From contig NZ_AP027732.1 of NCBI RefSeq assembly GCF_030296615.1, positions 2,046,001 through 2,110,000 of the forward strand: a DNA stretch of 64,000 nucleotides. Direction: 5' to 3'. This DNA is from Frondihabitans sucicola. GTDB taxonomy: Bacteria; Actinomycetota; Actinomycetes; Actinomycetales; Microbacteriaceae. A program made the position numbers and the translations under genes. The notes beneath the pieces are model-generated. The model had not been told where the DNA came from and did no database searches. It saw only the letters and a program-made list of their open reading frames with translations. This document shows positions 1 through 9,141 of the stretch, piece by piece (position 1 is the first letter of the stretch; every line of letters begins with the position of its first letter).

Positions 1-40
1 ACCGTCGAACCTGATCTGGGTCATGCCAGCGCAGGGAGGA
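1..40 (+). promoter_or_regulatory. TPP riboswitch, 3' portion (cut by window edge)
   Basis: The first bases contain the conserved 3' half of a THI-box aptamer: CTGATCTGGGTCATGCCAGC followed by GCAGGGA. In TPP riboswitches this strand forms part of the pyrophosphate-sensor helix and closes P1. The 5' half lies outside the window. It sits directly before a YkoE-type thiamine transporter gene, the expected target. The distal GGGAGGA also serves as the ribosome binding site, so ligand binding could hide the RBS; that mechanism is inference. Confidence 0.9.
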
Positions 41-47
41 GATCATC

Positions 48-695
48 TTGTCCACGTCCGTCGACCACTCCGGAACCTCCACGTCGCCGCGATCGCGAAC
101 CAGCGACCGACCCGCTCCGCGGCGCTGGCGCGTCGTCGACATCGTCGTCGCCTCCGTGCTCGGTGTCGCGTCCGGAGTCATCTTCTGGCTCTGGGACGGC
201 GCCTGGACGCCCCTGAGCGGCCTGCTCAGCTTCACGCCCGGCTTCGAGGGTCTCCTGACCGGAGGGTGGCTGTTCGCCGGCGTGCTCGGCGGACTCGTGA
301 TCCGGAAGCCCGGCGCCGCGCTCTACACCGAGATCCTCGCCGCGGTCGTCGAGATGCTCGCGGGCAACCAGTTCGGCTTCTCGTCGCTGCCCTGGGGCAT
401 CCTCGAGGGGCTCGGGGCAGAGATCGTCTTCGCGATCTTCCTCTACCGCCGGTTCAACCTCGGCGTGGCCCTCCTCGCCGGTGCCGTCGCGGGGCTGGCG
501 GCCGGTCTCCTCGACACCAGCTTCTCCGGTCAGGCGGGCTACGCCGTCGAGTTCAAGCTCGTCTACATCGTGAGCGCCATCGTCTCGGGTGCGGTGATCG
601 GCGGGCTGCTCTCCTGGCTGGCCGTCCGCGGCCTGGCCGGCACGGGCGCCCTGTCCCGGTTTGCGTCGGGGCGCGCCACCCAGAATCGAGTCTGA
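48..695 (+). CDS. ykoE: YkoE-type ECF transporter S component (thiamine/HMP uptake)
   Basis: Membrane substrate-binding (S) component of an energy-coupling-factor transporter for thiamine or its hydroxymethylpyrimidine precursor. The 215-residue protein has a polar N-terminal tail of about 27 residues, then several hydrophobic helices. The stretches VASGVIFWLWDGAW and GNQFGFSSLPWG are typical of YkoE. The start is TTG at 48, seven bases after GGGAGGA; no better start is in frame. It lies just behind the TPP riboswitch and is followed by the matching ATPase (gap 1 nt) and T component, so this is a complete ykoEDC operon. Family assignment rests on sequence resemblance and context. Confidence 0.88.
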   Translation: MSTSVDHSGTSTSPRSRTSDRPAPRRWRVVDIVVASVLGVASGVIFWLWDGAWTPLSGLLSFTPGFEGLLTGGWLFAGVLGGLVIRKPGAALYTEILAAVVEMLAGNQFGFSSLPWGILEGLGAEIVFAIFLYRRFNLGVALLAGAVAGLAAGLLDTSFSGQAGYAVEFKLVYIVSAIVSGAVIGGLLSWLAVRGLAGTGALSRFASGRATQNRV

Positions 696-696
696 C

Positions 697-2269
697 GTGG
701 CCGCCCTGCAGCAGCGGGGGCTCGTGTCACGGCGCGGGGCTGGTCGTGGCGGCACGCCGGCCGTCTCCATCCGGCCGTCTCCGACCTCGACCTCGACATC
801 GCCCCGGGCGAGCGCGTCCTGTTGCTCGGGGCCTCCGGCGCCGGCAAGTCGACCCTCCTGGCCGGCCTGGCCGGCGTGCTCGGCGGTGACGAAGAGGGCG
901 ACGACACCGGCGAACTCCTGGTCGACGGCGGGCACCCCGCCGACCAGCGAGGGCGCGTCGGCCTGGTGCTCCAAGACCCCGACTCCCAGGTGGTCCTCGC
1001 GCGCGTCGGGGACGACGTGGCATTCGGCCCGGAGAACCTCGGCGTGCCACGAGACGAGATCTGGGATCGCGTCGGATCGTCGCTCGAAGCGGTCGGCCTC
1101 CAGCTGCCCCTCGACGCCTCGACGTCCGAACTGAGCGGCGGGCAGAAGCAGCGGCTCGCACTCGCGGGAGCCCTCGCCATGCGGCCCGGCCTGCTGCTCC
1201 TCGACGAGCCGACAGCCAATCTCGATCCGGCGGGAGTCCAGGAGGTGCGCGACTCGGTGGCGCGTGTCGTCGACGAGACCGGCGCCACCCTCGTCGTCGT
1301 CGAGCATCGGGTGTCGGTCTGGCTTCCGCTCGTCGACCGGGTCATCGTCCTCGCCGCCTCGGGGGCGTCCTCGCCGACGGGAGTCCCGATCGCGTGCTCG
1401 CCCAGCAGGCCGACACGCTGTCGGAGGCAGGCGTCTGGGTTCCGGGGCGAGCACCCGTCCTGCCGGCCCGGGCCGGACGCACGGCTCGCGACGGAGCCCT
1501 TCTCGACGCGGTCGAGCTCGGCGTGGGTCGCCGTCGGGGCGTGCCGGTCGCTGACGGCATCGGCGCGCGGATCGTCGCGGGCCGGGCCCTCGCCGTCACC
1601 GGCCCGAACGGCGCGGGCAAGTCGACCCTGGCGCTGACGCTGGCCGGCCTCCTTCCCGAGGTCTCGGGCGAGCTCACGGCATCGAGGGTCCTGGCGGACG
1701 GCGCGGCGTCATCGCCGATCCGCTGGCGCTCGCGCGAACTGCTGACCAGGATCGGGACGGTCTTCCAAGATCCGGAGCATCAGTTCCTGGCGGGCACCGT
1801 CCGCGACGAACTCGCCGTCGGCCCGCGAGCACTTCGGCTCGGCAGCCGCGAGACCGCGGACCGCGTCGACGAGCTCCTGGAGAGGCTGCGCCTCGACCAC
1901 CTCGCCGGAGCCAACCCGTTCACTCTCTCCGGCGGTGAGAAACGGCGTCTCTCCGTGGCGACAGTGCTCGTCGCCCGACCGAGCATCCTGGTGCTCGACG
2001 AACCCACGTTCGGGCAGGACGCCCGCACCTGGCGCGAGCTCGTGGCGCTCGCCGCTGAGCTGCTCGACGACGGCAGCGCCGTCGTCGCGGTGACGCACGA
2101 CGCCGACTTCGTCGACGTGCTCGCGGACGACGTCCTCGAGCTGGGAACAGCACGGGCACACGTGGCCGCCCGGCGCCTCTCGGCTTCGCGGGCGGCGCGG
2201 AATCCCGCGACCCGGCTGCAGCAGACAGCGGCCTCGGCCGTCTCGGGCACGGCGGGAGCCAGATCGTGA
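697..2269 (+). CDS. ykoD: YkoD-type double ATPase of thiamine ECF transporter (frameshifted twice in this sequence)
   Basis: Fused two-domain ABC ATPase that energises the YkoEDC transporter. Half one has Walker A GASGAGKST (about 828), signature LSGGQKQR (about 1132) and Walker B LLLLDEPT; half two has GPNGAGKST (about 1603), LSGGEKRR (about 1927) and LVLDEPT. The reading frame breaks twice: near 719 (run of five G) and near 1363 (TCGGGGGCG). One added G at each point gives a continuous protein from GTG 697, including ARGWSWRHAGRLHPAVSDL just before the first domain. I regard both breaks as sequence errors. The stop overlaps the GTG of the next gene (GTGA). Confidence 0.82.
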
Positions 2270-3060
2270 CGCTGCTCGTTCCGGTCGCCACGACTCGCGC
2301 GGTGGGCCGCGTCAACCCCGTCGCGAAACTGCTGGCGGCCGTGATCCTGAGCCTGAGTCTCCTGCTCTCGATCGACTGGGTGTCCGCCGGCGTCGCGCTC
2401 GTGCTCGAGGCCGTTCTGCTCGGCTGGGCCGGCCTGCCGTGGCGGGCCTTCTGGCGCAGGACACTGCCCCTCTGGATCGCCGCGCCGGTGTCGGTGATCG
2501 CGACGTCCCTCTATGGTCAGGACGCCGGTGCCGTGATCGGGCGAGCCGGGTTCATCACCGTCACGGAGGGGTCGGTGGCGCTGGCCTTCGCCATCGGGCT
2601 GCGCATCCTGGCGGTGGGAATCCCCGGCATCGTCCTGTTCGCCACCACCGACCCGACCGACCTCGCCGACGGCCTCGGCCAGGTCCTGCGCCTGCCGGCC
2701 CGATTCGTACTCGGCGGTCTCGCCGGGATCCGGCTCGTCGGCCTGTTCGTCGACGACTGGCGCCAGCTGGGCCTGGCGCGCCGCGCGCGTGGCGTCGCGG
2801 ACGTGGGCGGCCCGATCGGCGCGCTGAAGCGCACAGCGGGAATGGCATTCGCCCTGCTCGTGCTCTCGGTGCGCCGAGGCAGCAAACTCGCCACGGCGAT
2901 GGAGGCCAAGGGCTTCGGCGCCGACACCCCGCGGACGTGGGCTCGCCCGTCGACTTTCGGTCGGCCCGAGTATTTCCTCGTCGCACTCGGCACAGCGATC
3001 GCGGCCGTGTCGATCGCGACGGCGATCGCCGCCGGAACCTGGTCGTTCGTCCTTGCCTGA
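2266..3060 (+). CDS. ykoC: YkoC-type ECF transporter T component
   Basis: Transmembrane coupling (T) subunit of the ECF transporter, transmitting ATPase movement to YkoE. The 264-residue protein has an N-terminal hydrophobic region with a short SLSLLLSIDW helix, further membrane segments, and the EcfT coupling motif ARRARG (about residues 174-179), followed by RRGSKLATAMEAKGFG. Its GTG start overlaps the YkoD stop by four bases, indicating translational coupling. The C-terminus overlaps the TTG start of the following kinase-like gene. Confidence 0.87.
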   Translation: MTLLVPVATTRAVGRVNPVAKLLAAVILSLSLLLSIDWVSAGVALVLEAVLLGWAGLPWRAFWRRTLPLWIAAPVSVIATSLYGQDAGAVIGRAGFITVTEGSVALAFAIGLRILAVGIPGIVLFATTDPTDLADGLGQVLRLPARFVLGGLAGIRLVGLFVDDWRQLGLARRARGVADVGGPIGALKRTAGMAFALLVLSVRRGSKLATAMEAKGFGADTPRTWARPSTFGRPEYFLVALGTAIAAVSIATAIAAGTWSFVLA

Positions 3061-3613
3061 TCAGCTCGTCGAACTCGCCCTCCGCGCTCGCGCGTCCGCC
3101 GAGCGACCGGTCGTCATCATCGACGGTCGCTCCGGCTCGGGCAAGACGACGCTCGCGGCTGCCCTCGCTCCGCTGATCGACGGGGCCCAGGTGGTCGGGC
3201 TCGACGACGTCTACCCGGGCTGGAGCGGGCTGGCGGCGGCATCGCAGATCGTGGTGGAGACCATCCTGCGGCCCGTCGACCCGGGCTACCATCGCTGGGA
3301 CTGGGAGCTCTCGCGACCGTCGGCGTGGCGGCGTCTCGACCCTCATCGGCCTCTCGTCATCGAGGGCGCAGGATCGCTGACGCCCGCTTCGGCGGCGCAG
3401 GCCACGCTCCGGGTCTGGGTGGAACTCGACGAGGCGACGCGTCGCGCCCGCGTCGCCGGCCGCTCCGACGCCGTGGCCTACGCGCCCTGGTGGTCGATGT
3501 GGGCCCGGCAGGAAGCGGCCCACCTCGCAGCCGCCGATCCGCGATCGCTGGCCGACGTGGTGCTCGATCAGGCCCAGCCGAGCTCGTGGAGTTTCTCGTC
3601 GTCGAAGCCGTAG
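3053..3613 (+). CDS. P-loop nucleoside/uridine kinase-like ATP-binding protein
   Basis: Small kinase-like protein of 186 residues. It has a Walker A motif GRSGSGKTT near residues 24-32 and a GLDDVYPGWSGL segment resembling the acceptor-binding region of uridine-kinase-like proteins in actinobacteria. The substrate is not known. The likely start is TTG 3053, overlapping the end of ykoC by eight bases; no ATG or GTG lies upstream of the P-loop. The last 46 bases overlap the convergent zincin gene, so the true C-terminus could be shorter if a base is missing here. It probably forms the end of the ykoEDC transcript. A direct link to thiamine metabolism is unproven. Confidence 0.7.
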   Translation: MPDQLVELALRARASAERPVVIIDGRSGSGKTTLAAALAPLIDGAQVVGLDDVYPGWSGLAAASQIVVETILRPVDPGYHRWDWELSRPSAWRRLDPHRPLVIEGAGSLTPASAAQATLRVWVELDEATRRARVAGRSDAVAYAPWWSMWARQEAAHLAAADPRSLADVVLDQAQPSSWSFSSSKP

Positions 3614-3918
3614 TAGTGACCGATCTCGTGGACGAGCGTCACGTGGATCTCGTCCCTGAGATCGTCCACGGTGTCGCAGGCTTCGAGGTGCGGCTCCCGG
3701 TAGAGGATGATCCGATCGGGGAGCTCGCCGAAGCCGTACTGACCGCGCTCCGTGAGGTTGACGCCGTCGTAGAGACCGAGGAGGTCGAGGGAGCCGTCCT
3801 CGGGGCGGTCCTCGGTGACGAACGCCACGTTCTCGAGGCCGTCGACCATCTCGTCCGGCAGGAGGTCGAGCTCGTCGATCACGAGCCGCTCGAACTCGTC
3901 TGCATCGACTCCGTCCAT
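3568..3918 (-). CDS. Metallopeptidase-like (zincin_1 family) protein
   Basis: Small putative zinc metallopeptidase of 116 residues. Near the C-terminus is HEIGHYYGFDDEKL, which matches the HExxHxxGxxD minimal zinc-binding site of the PF06262-type zincins common in actinobacteria. ATG 3918 is preferred over the upstream GTG at 3933 because a strong GGGAGGG lies about eight bases before the ATG. The C-terminus overlaps the convergent kinase-like gene by 46 bp. Its biological substrate is unknown in this family. Confidence 0.82.
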   Translation of the reverse strand: MDGVDADEFERLVIDELDLLPDEMVDGLENVAFVTEDRPEDGSLDLLGLYDGVNLTERGQYGFGELPDRIILYREPHLEACDTVDDLRDEIHVTLVHEIGHYYGFDDEKLHELGWA

Positions 3919-4048
3919 GCCCCACCCTCCCACAGCCTCGCCGGAGGCGCCCTGAGTCGCGCGCGACGATCCGTCCTGTCGACTCGCCGCCCCGGCATTT
4001 TCGCGTCAGAGGCGCACGCGCTTCGGACACAAAACAGGCACGACGAGC

Positions 4049-4078
4049 AAAAAGGCCTCGCCCCCGAAGGGGCGAGGC
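4049..4078 (-). terminator. Rho-independent terminator of tRNA-His
   Basis: A 10-bp perfect stem (4055-4064 with 4069-4078, sequence GCCTCGCCCC on the transcribed strand) has a tetraloop and, on the minus strand, is followed by five T residues. It lies 22 bases beyond the tRNA-His 3' end. Confidence 0.85.
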
Positions 4079-4099
4079 ACAGTTCTTGCATTTGCGAGG

Positions 4100-4172
4100 G
4101 TGAGTAACGGGGCTTGAACCCGCGGCCTCCTAGACCACAACCAGGCGCTCTACCAGCTGAGCTATACCCACC
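4100..4172 (-). tRNA. tRNA-His (GUG)
   Basis: The cloverleaf reads clearly on the minus strand. Acceptor GTGGGTA pairs with TACTCAC (one G-T), the D arm starts AGCTCAG, the anticodon loop TTGTGGT carries GTG between CCTGG and CTAGG, and the T arm contains GGTTCAA. The extra 5' G (position -1) opposite C73 is the histidine identity element. CCA is not encoded. Confidence 0.95.
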
Positions 4173-4232
4173 ATGCGACCCCGTGTGATTCTGCCCGGAA
4201 GCAGTTTCGAACGAAGCAACTCAAGAAGTGTA

Positions 4233-4853
4233 TTACAGTCTGGGCGCCCACTTGTCCACGACGCTCTTCGAGATCTCCTGGACGTCTTCGGTGCTGGGCC
4301 CGGGCTCGGTCACGAAGCCGGCGTAGCGGTAGTACTCGAGCTCGCGGATGGACTCGAGGATGTCTGCGAGGGCGCGGTGACCGCCGTTCTTGGTCGGGGC
4401 GTTGTAGTACACGCGGGGGAACCATCGGCGGGCGAGCTCTTTGATGCTCGAGACGTCGACGCTGCGGTAGTGCAGGTGGCCGTCGACGCGCGGCATGTAC
4501 TTCGCGAGGAAGGTGCGGTCGGTGCCGATGGTGTTGCCGGCGATCGGGGCCTGACCACCTTCCGGGACGTACTCGATGATGTAGTTGAGCACCTCGAATT
4601 CGGCTTCGGCGAGGCTCTTGCCGTGCGGGATCTCGGTGATGAGCCCGGAGTGCGTGTGCATCTGCGTGACGAACTCGCCCATGTTGTCGAGGGCGGCCTG
4701 GTCGGGCTTGATGACGATGTCGAAGCCGGGATGGACCGGAACGAGGTCGAAGTCGGTGATGACGACGGCCACTTCGACCAGTTCGTCGATGCCGAGATCG
4801 AGCCCGGTCATCTCGCAGTCGATCCAGACCAGTCTGTCAGCGCTTGATGCCAT
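4233..4853 (-). CDS. orn: Oligoribonuclease (DEDDh 3'-5' exonuclease)
   Basis: Degrades RNA di- and oligonucleotides, including pGpG, to mononucleotides in the cytoplasm. The 206-residue length fits the family. The first exonuclease motif WIDCEMTGLD has D12 and E14; later segments NTIGTDRTFLAKYMP and NGGHRALADI supply the remaining DEDDh residues. A TAGACT box at 4865-4860 ends six bases before ATG 4853, so the mRNA is probably leaderless. The gene stands alone, followed by tRNA-His in the same orientation. Confidence 0.95.
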   Translation of the reverse strand: MASSADRLVWIDCEMTGLDLGIDELVEVAVVITDFDLVPVHPGFDIVIKPDQAALDNMGEFVTQMHTHSGLITEIPHGKSLAEAEFEVLNYIIEYVPEGGQAPIAGNTIGTDRTFLAKYMPRVDGHLHYRSVDVSSIKELARRWFPRVYYNAPTKNGGHRALADILESIRELEYYRYAGFVTEPGPSTEDVQEISKSVVDKWAPRL

Positions 4854-4962
4854 GCGGCGAGTCTAGCGATCGGAGGCGACAGCACCCCGCTTACTCGGTG
4901 CCGCGGGCCTCGCGGGGGACACCGCAGGGCATCGCCCATCGGCGACTGGTAGACATGGGCGC

Positions 4963-5244
4963 ATGACTGACGAAAAACCCACCGTGGCCGAGGGCGCCGA
5001 GTACGTCGTGTTCTTCGAGGGCGGCCCGAGCGACGGCCGTACCGACAAGCGCGTGTCGACCGACGGCTCCTACGACGACGAGATCACCGACTTCGTTCTG
5101 ATCGACGGAACCGAGACCGGCTTCGTCTACACGGCGACGAAGGCCCACCTCGTGAACGACCAGCTCCAGGTGCACTACTCGCTCGACGCGAAAGACAGCG
5201 ACCCGGTCGAGGCGCCCGAAGACCGCCGCGAGAGCACCAACTAG
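4963..5244 (+). CDS. Conserved hypothetical acidic small protein
   Basis: I do not recognise a function. The 93-residue product is acidic, soluble in appearance, without signal peptide or membrane segment, and contains VVFFEGGPSDGRTD near the N-terminus. Third-position G+C bias supports a real coding region. ATG 4963 is seven bases after a TAGACA box, consistent with a leaderless transcript. It is followed by a strong stem-loop terminator, so it is a single-gene unit. Confidence 0.7.
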   Translation: MTDEKPTVAEGAEYVVFFEGGPSDGRTDKRVSTDGSYDDEITDFVLIDGTETGFVYTATKAHLVNDQLQVHYSLDAKDSDPVEAPEDRRESTN

Positions 5245-5255
5245 CTTTTCCTCGG

Positions 5256-5310
5256 CGCAGGATGCCACGCGACCGCCTTCCGGGGAATGGCCGCGTGGCA
5301 TCCTGCGTTT
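5256..5310 (+). terminator. Stem-loop terminator with 16-bp arms
   Basis: Arms at 5256-5271 and 5292-5307 are exact reverse complements (CGCAGGATGCCACGCG), with a 20-base loop, then GTTTCCCC. It ends the preceding small gene only 10 bp before the next start. The stem contains GCAGGATG, a one-base variant of the over-represented GCAGGATC octamer. Confidence 0.75.
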
Positions 5311-5317
5311 CCCCTCC

Positions 5318-5584
5318 ATGAAGCTCGAGCTGTACACGTCGGCGTTCTGCGGAGCGTGCCACGCGGCCCGCCTCGCCGTCGAGGAGGCGACCCGCCTGGT
5401 TCCGCAGCTCGTGGCGACCGATCTCGACGTCGCCCGTCACGAGGCCGAAGCCGAGGCGCGCGACATCGTGTCGACCCCGACGATCGTCCTGACCGACGAC
5501 GCGGGCCTCGAGCTGTTCCGGGCGGCGGGCGCGCCGAACGTTCCGCAGTTGCTCACCGCCGTGGCCGCACACCTCTCCGCGTAA
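5318..5584 (+). CDS. Thioredoxin/glutaredoxin-fold protein with CGAC motif
   Basis: An 88-residue thioredoxin-like redox protein. The N-terminus MKLELYTSAFCGACHAAR contains the redox motif CGAC at residues 11-14; a cis-proline region STPTIVL follows near residue 56, as in glutaredoxin and NrdH-type proteins. Family members act as thiol-disulfide carriers; partner unknown. It lies between a terminator and a glycosyltransferase gene. Confidence 0.8.
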   Translation: MKLELYTSAFCGACHAARLAVEEATRLVPQLVATDLDVARHEAEAEARDIVSTPTIVLTDDAGLELFRAAGAPNVPQLLTAVAAHLSA

Positions 5585-5688
5585 TCCGCGGCGCTCTCAC
5601 GAGGCCCTCGCGTCCGGCCCGCCGAAGACATAGCCGGCTCATCGGAGTCGCCTCGAGCCCTCATTGATCGACGGCTCATCCTCGTTGC

Positions 5689-6930
5689 ATGCCCGACCCG
5701 ACCGACATCCTCGACCTCGACCTCGTCGTGCCCGTCTACAACGAGCAGGCGACTCTCGTGGCCAGCATCACGGCCCTGCACGACTTCCTCACCCGGTCGA
5801 TGCGCGAGACCTGGCGCATCACCATCGCGGACAACGCCTCGACGGACGCCACCGCGGCACTCGCCGATCAGCTCTCCGCCGAGCTCGACGGCGTGCTGGC
5901 CGTGCACCTCGAGGAGAAGGGCCGCGGTCGCGCGCTGAAACAGGTCTGGTCGGCGTCGCCGGCTCGCGTGCTCGCGTACGTCGACGAGGACCTCTCCACG
6001 GATCTCTCAGCCCTGGGTCCCCTCGTCGCCCCGCTGTTCTCGGGGCACTCCGATCTCGCGATCGGAACCCGCCTCGACCGCTCGTCGCGGGTCACCCGCG
6101 GCGGCAAGCGCGAGTTCATCTCGCGCACGTACAACCTTCTGCTCCGTCGCACGATGGGGGTGTCGTTCAGCGACGCCCAGTGCGGCTTCAAGGCCCTTGG
6201 CCGTGACGTCGCCGACCGTCTGCTGCCTCTCGTCGAGGACACCGGCTGGTTCTTCGACACCGAGCTGTTGATCCTGGCCGAGCGGTCGGGTCTCCGTATC
6301 CACGAGGTGCCCGTCGACTGGGTCGACGACCCGCAGTCATCGGTCGACATCGTGGCCACGGCCCGCGCCGACCTGCGGGGAATGGTGCGAGTCGCCTCGG
6401 GGATCACCAGGGGCAGGATCCCGGTCGCCGCGATCTACGAGGAGATCGGGCGTCGGCCGTACGCGCCCGCGCCGAGCCCCACGTTCTTCGGCCAGGTCGT
6501 CCGCTTCGGTGGTGTCGGGGTTCTCTCGACGGCCGCCTTCGCACTCGTCTACCTGCTCTTCCAGCAGGTCGCACCCGCGCAGGTCGCGAACTTCCTCGCG
6601 CTCCTCCTCACGACGATCGCCAACACGGCCGCCAATCGCCGGTTCACCTTCGGGGTGCGCGGTTCCCGCGGCGCCGCGAAGCATCAGGCGAAGGGGCTGA
6701 TCGTCTTCGGAATCGCCTGGCTGATCACGTCGGGGTCGCTCGTCGTGCTGCACGGGGTGTCGCCCGGAGCGGGAGCACACGTCGAACTGGTCGTCCTGAC
6801 CGTCGCGAACCTCGTCGCGACGGTGGTGCGTTTCGTCCTCCTGCGCATCTGGGTGTTCCGGCGGCAGGCGCGCTCGGAATCGGTCACTCCCGGCGCCGGC
6901 GAGTCACACCCCCGACCACGGAGATCCTGA
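5689..6930 (+). CDS. Bifunctional family-2 glycosyltransferase with C-terminal GtrA-like membrane domain
   Basis: The N-terminal 240 residues form a GT2 polyprenyl-phosphate sugar transferase: LDLVVPVYNEQATL at the start, YVDEDLSTDLSAL as the DxD-type metal/nucleotide site, and DAQCGFKALGRDVADRL typical of DPM-like enzymes. From about residue 265 a four-helix GtrA-like domain follows (VVRFGGVGVLSTAAF, NRRFTFG), which flips or anchors the lipid-linked sugar. The next gene, 17 bp downstream, is a GT39-type integral membrane transferase; together they probably load a sugar on polyprenyl phosphate and pass it to an extracellular acceptor. Sugar and acceptor are unknown. Confidence 0.88.
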   Translation: MPDPTDILDLDLVVPVYNEQATLVASITALHDFLTRSMRETWRITIADNASTDATAALADQLSAELDGVLAVHLEEKGRGRALKQVWSASPARVLAYVDEDLSTDLSALGPLVAPLFSGHSDLAIGTRLDRSSRVTRGGKREFISRTYNLLLRRTMGVSFSDAQCGFKALGRDVADRLLPLVEDTGWFFDTELLILAERSGLRIHEVPVDWVDDPQSSVDIVATARADLRGMVRVASGITRGRIPVAAIYEEIGRRPYAPAPSPTFFGQVVRFGGVGVLSTAAFALVYLLFQQVAPAQVANFLALLLTTIANTAANRRFTFGVRGSRGAAKHQAKGLIVFGIAWLITSGSLVVLHGVSPGAGAHVELVVLTVANLVATVVRFVLLRIWVFRRQARSESVTPGAGESHPRPRRS

Positions 6931-6946
6931 CGAAAGCGAACTCGCG

Positions 6947-9041
6947 ATGACCACTGCAACGATTCCCCGGTCCGCCTCGGACGCTGCCGACCCGGGCTCG
7001 CCCCTCCGCCGCGCCGTGCGCTGGCTGGTCCTCGGCCCGGCGAGAGCTCCCCGGTGGGAACGTCCCGCGCTGTGGGGCCTCCTGGTCCTCTCCGGGGTCC
7101 TCTACATCGCGAATCTGTCGATCTCCGGATACGCCAACTCGTTCTACTCGGCGGCGGTCCAGGCGGGTTCGACCAACTGGGAGGCGTTCTTCTTCGGGTC
7201 GTCCGACGCGGCGAACTCGATCACAGTCGACAAGCCGCCGGCATCGCTCTGGATCATGGAGCTGTCGGTGCGGCTCTTCGGCCTCTCGTCGTGGAGCATC
7301 CTGCTGCCGGAGGCGCTCATGGGCGTCGCCACGGTGTTCCTCGTCCACCGGATCGTCCGGCGTCACTTCTCGGCCGGAGCGGCTCTCCTCGCCGGCGGCG
7401 CGCTGGCCCTCACTCCCGTCGCCGTCATGATGTTCCGCTTCAACAACCCCGACGCCCTGCTGCTCCTCCTCATGACTCTGGCGGTCGCCTTCACGCTGCG
7501 GGGCATCGAGAGCGGCAGGATCCGCTGGGTGATCTGGGCCGGTGTGGCCGTCGGATTCGGATTCCTCACCAAGCAACTGCAGGCCTTCGTGATCCTGCCA
7601 GAACTCGCGGTCGTGTACTTCTTCTGCGCTCCTCCGCTGGCGCGCGCGCCTGGGCCACCTCCTCGCGGCGGTCGGCGGGGTCGTCGTGGGCGCCGGATGG
7701 TGGGTCGCGATCGTTTCGCTCTGGCCGGCGTCGTCGCGTCCCTACATCGGCGGCTCCCAGAACAACTCGTTCCTCGAACTCACCTTCGGGTACAACGGCT
7801 TCGGTCGGCTCACCGGCAACGAGACCGGTAGCGTCACGGGCGGGACGGGGACGGCGGGGGCAGGATCCTGGGGTTCGACCGGTCTGACACGCCTGTTCGG
7901 TTCCGAGATGGGCGGCCAGATCGCCTGGTTGCTGCCGGCCGCGCTCATCGTGATGATCGGCGCGTTCGTCCTGATGGGTCGGCGTCACCGCGTCGACCTC
8001 CGCCGCGCGACGCTGCTGCTCTTCTCGACCTGGCTCGTCGTCACGGGGCTCGTCTTCAGCTTCGCCGGTGGCATCTTCCACCCGTACTACACGGTCGCGC
8101 TCGCGGCCCCGCTGGCCGGAACGCTCGCGATCGGCGCTTCCGTGCTCTGGGAGGCCCGTGAGCGTCGGTGGCCGCGGATCGTTCTCGCCGCGGCCGTGCT
8201 CTTGACCGGGATCTGGGCGTGGGTGCTTCTGGACCGCGCCACCGACTGGCTGCCGTGGCTGAAGGTCGTCGTGGTGATCGTCGCCCTTGTCGCGGCCGGC
8301 CTGGTGCTCGCGCTGCCGCTGATCCCGTGGAGGTCACGCGCTCTGGCGGCGACGACCGTCGCCGTGCTCGTCGTCGCCGGGCTGCTCGCGCCGGCCGCGT
8401 ACTCGATCGAAACGGCGGCGACAGCACACACCGGGTCGATCCCGTCGGCCGGACCCGCCGTCAGCAGCGGGACGAGCGGATTCGGTGGGGGCCGGGGCGG
8501 TGGGTTCGGCGGCGGGACTCGTCCGGGAGGGGCCGGGGCCGCGCAGGGCAGCGGCGGTGCTGGCGCCGGCTTCGGCGGCCAGGGCGGGTTCGGCGGGACG
8601 CGTCCCGGTGGCGCGGGGGCCGGGACGGGCGCGGGAACGGGCGCGCGCGGTGGTTTCGGTGGTGGCGGTAGTGGCCTTTTCGGCCGCACGTCCACGGTCA
8701 GCTCCGCGCTGAAGAAGCTCCTCCTGACCGACTCGAGCAAGTACACCTGGGTCGCAGCCGCTGTCGGCTCCGACACCGCGGCCACCTACCAGCTGGCCAC
8801 GCTCGAGCCGGTCATGCCGGTGGGCGGGTTCAACGGGAGCGATCCCTCGCCCACCCTCGCGCAGTTCACGGCGGAGGCGAAGGCCGGCGAGATCCACTAC
8901 TTCATCGGCGGGACCGTCGGAACGTCGAACGGCGGAAGCGACACCTCGTCGAAGATCGCCGCGTGGGTGACGGCGAACTACTCGTCACAGACCGTCGGCG
9001 GTGTCACCGTCTACGACCTGACGAGTCCGCTCACCAGCTAG
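6947..9041 (+). CDS. GT39/ArnT-like membrane glycosyltransferase with glycine-rich C-terminal region (one frameshift)
   Basis: Multi-pass membrane transferase of about 698 residues, resembling YkcB-like dolichyl-phosphate-mannose-type enzymes. The first extracellular loop has SISGYANSFYSAAVQ and DKPPASLW, the catalytic-loop signature of this group. After about 12 membrane helices comes a glycine-rich linker (8480-8680, GGRGGGFGGG type) and a small C-terminal domain ending in VTVYDLTSPL. The frame breaks near 7645; inserting two bases in GCTCCTCCGC (CCTCC to CCCCTCC) joins FFCAP to LRWRARLGHLLAAVGG. The downstream reading frame is otherwise intact, so error is likelier than decay. Cotranscribed with the GT2-GtrA gene. 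Confidence 0.83.
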
Positions 9042-9141
9042 GTTCGGCCGGCTCGGGGGCGGCCCGGTCCGCGGCGGCGAGAGCGCGGGTGTCGCGGCGG
9101 CGAACGCCCGGGCGACGCCGGGCGGCGGATGAAGCGTCAGG

